64,000 nt of DNA, from the NCBI GenBank assembly GCA_022539475.1, contig VCMS01000045.1, positions 186,001 to 250,000 on the forward strand, in the 5' to 3' direction. A program made the position numbers and the translations under genes. Numbering within the stretch: position 1 is the stretch's first letter; every line of letters begins with the position of its first letter. The DNA comes from Gracilaria domingensis (Eukaryota; Rhodophyta; Florideophyceae; Gracilariales; Gracilariaceae). Below are positions 63,790 to 64,000 of the stretch, in pieces. The notes under the pieces are model-generated. The model worked only from the letters and a program-made list of their open reading frames with translations. It ran no database searches and was not told where the DNA came from.

Positions 63790-64000
63790 CGTCTGTGTTC
63801 TGCAAAGTGGAATATAGTCTGTTCGCTTTGGAAACTAAGCTAGTTTTGGGGCTATTTGGGGCGCGCGAGGGGGTAGCAGAGGCTGGCACTCAAAAAATTA
63901 AGAAATTTTGGAATATTAAATTCCATTTCGCGCAGTTTAGTGCTTGGGTCCCCTAGTTTTTGTAGAGGTTCTACTTCGCCGCACCACCCAATTCACTCTT
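63790..64000. repeat. Repeat R2, second copy, runs off the window
   Basis: It matches 57224-57432 and continues past the window end. Confidence 0.85.

Overview
The window looks like nuclear DNA of a photosynthetic eukaryote, most likely a red alga. It encodes a plastid-type WCRKC thioredoxin and a DUF4079-like plastid membrane protein next to core eukaryotic genes (KRR1, PRP6, PDS5, RAD17). Almost every gene is a single uninterrupted frame, and gene-dense islands alternate with long repeat-filled stretches, as in florideophyte genomes such as Chondrus. The species assignment is inference.

Layout. (1) 0.4-26.7 kb is a gene island: a small secretory-type protein, an Oca/Siw14-like phosphatase fold without its catalytic Arg, a four-helix membrane protein, a WCRKC thioredoxin, a small coiled-coil protein, KRR1, a BRCA1/BARD1-like RING-ePHD-PHD-BRCT protein, an OTU deubiquitinase, RAD17, a large NB-ARC/WD40 (NLR-like) protein, PRP6, a poly-Ala protein, PDS5 and the DUF4079-like protein. 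(2) 27.6-45.2 kb is built from related repeat blocks: two long copies (A 27.9-31.8, B 41.0-45.1) and a shorter copy C (35.8-37.2). All three share a 723-bp core of equal length. Between them lie fragments of an EBP2 gene, a small Cys-rich protein gene and an AT-rich island (38.6-40.6). (3) 46.3-49.35 kb holds one large type I membrane protein with a very long acidic tail. (4) 49.4-64 kb is a graveyard of mobile DNA: a Ty1/copia remnant, a gag-protease remnant, a family with direct repeats GTCGTCCAG, a 3.67-kb insertion carrying a cluster of strong hairpins at one end, and a coiled-coil ORF that may be an element ORF1. Two host-like genes stand in it: a ribulose-phosphate 3-epimerase with one internal TGA and a Rossmann-fold dehydrogenase-like gene.

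Genes and themes. Four neighbours in island 1 serve chromosome maintenance or ubiquitin signalling (BRCA1-like, OTU, RAD17, PDS5) and two serve RNA biogenesis (KRR1, PRP6); no operon logic is expected in a eukaryote. GC content is extreme in blocks (about 0.4-7.7 and 18.9-22.1 kb), and the second block begins and ends inside genes. Several start codons are preceded by long poly-C tracts in the leader. The strongest candidates for something undescribed are the NLR-like protein with near-identical WD40 repeats, the 723-bp hairpin-rich core, and the hairpin-ended insertion.
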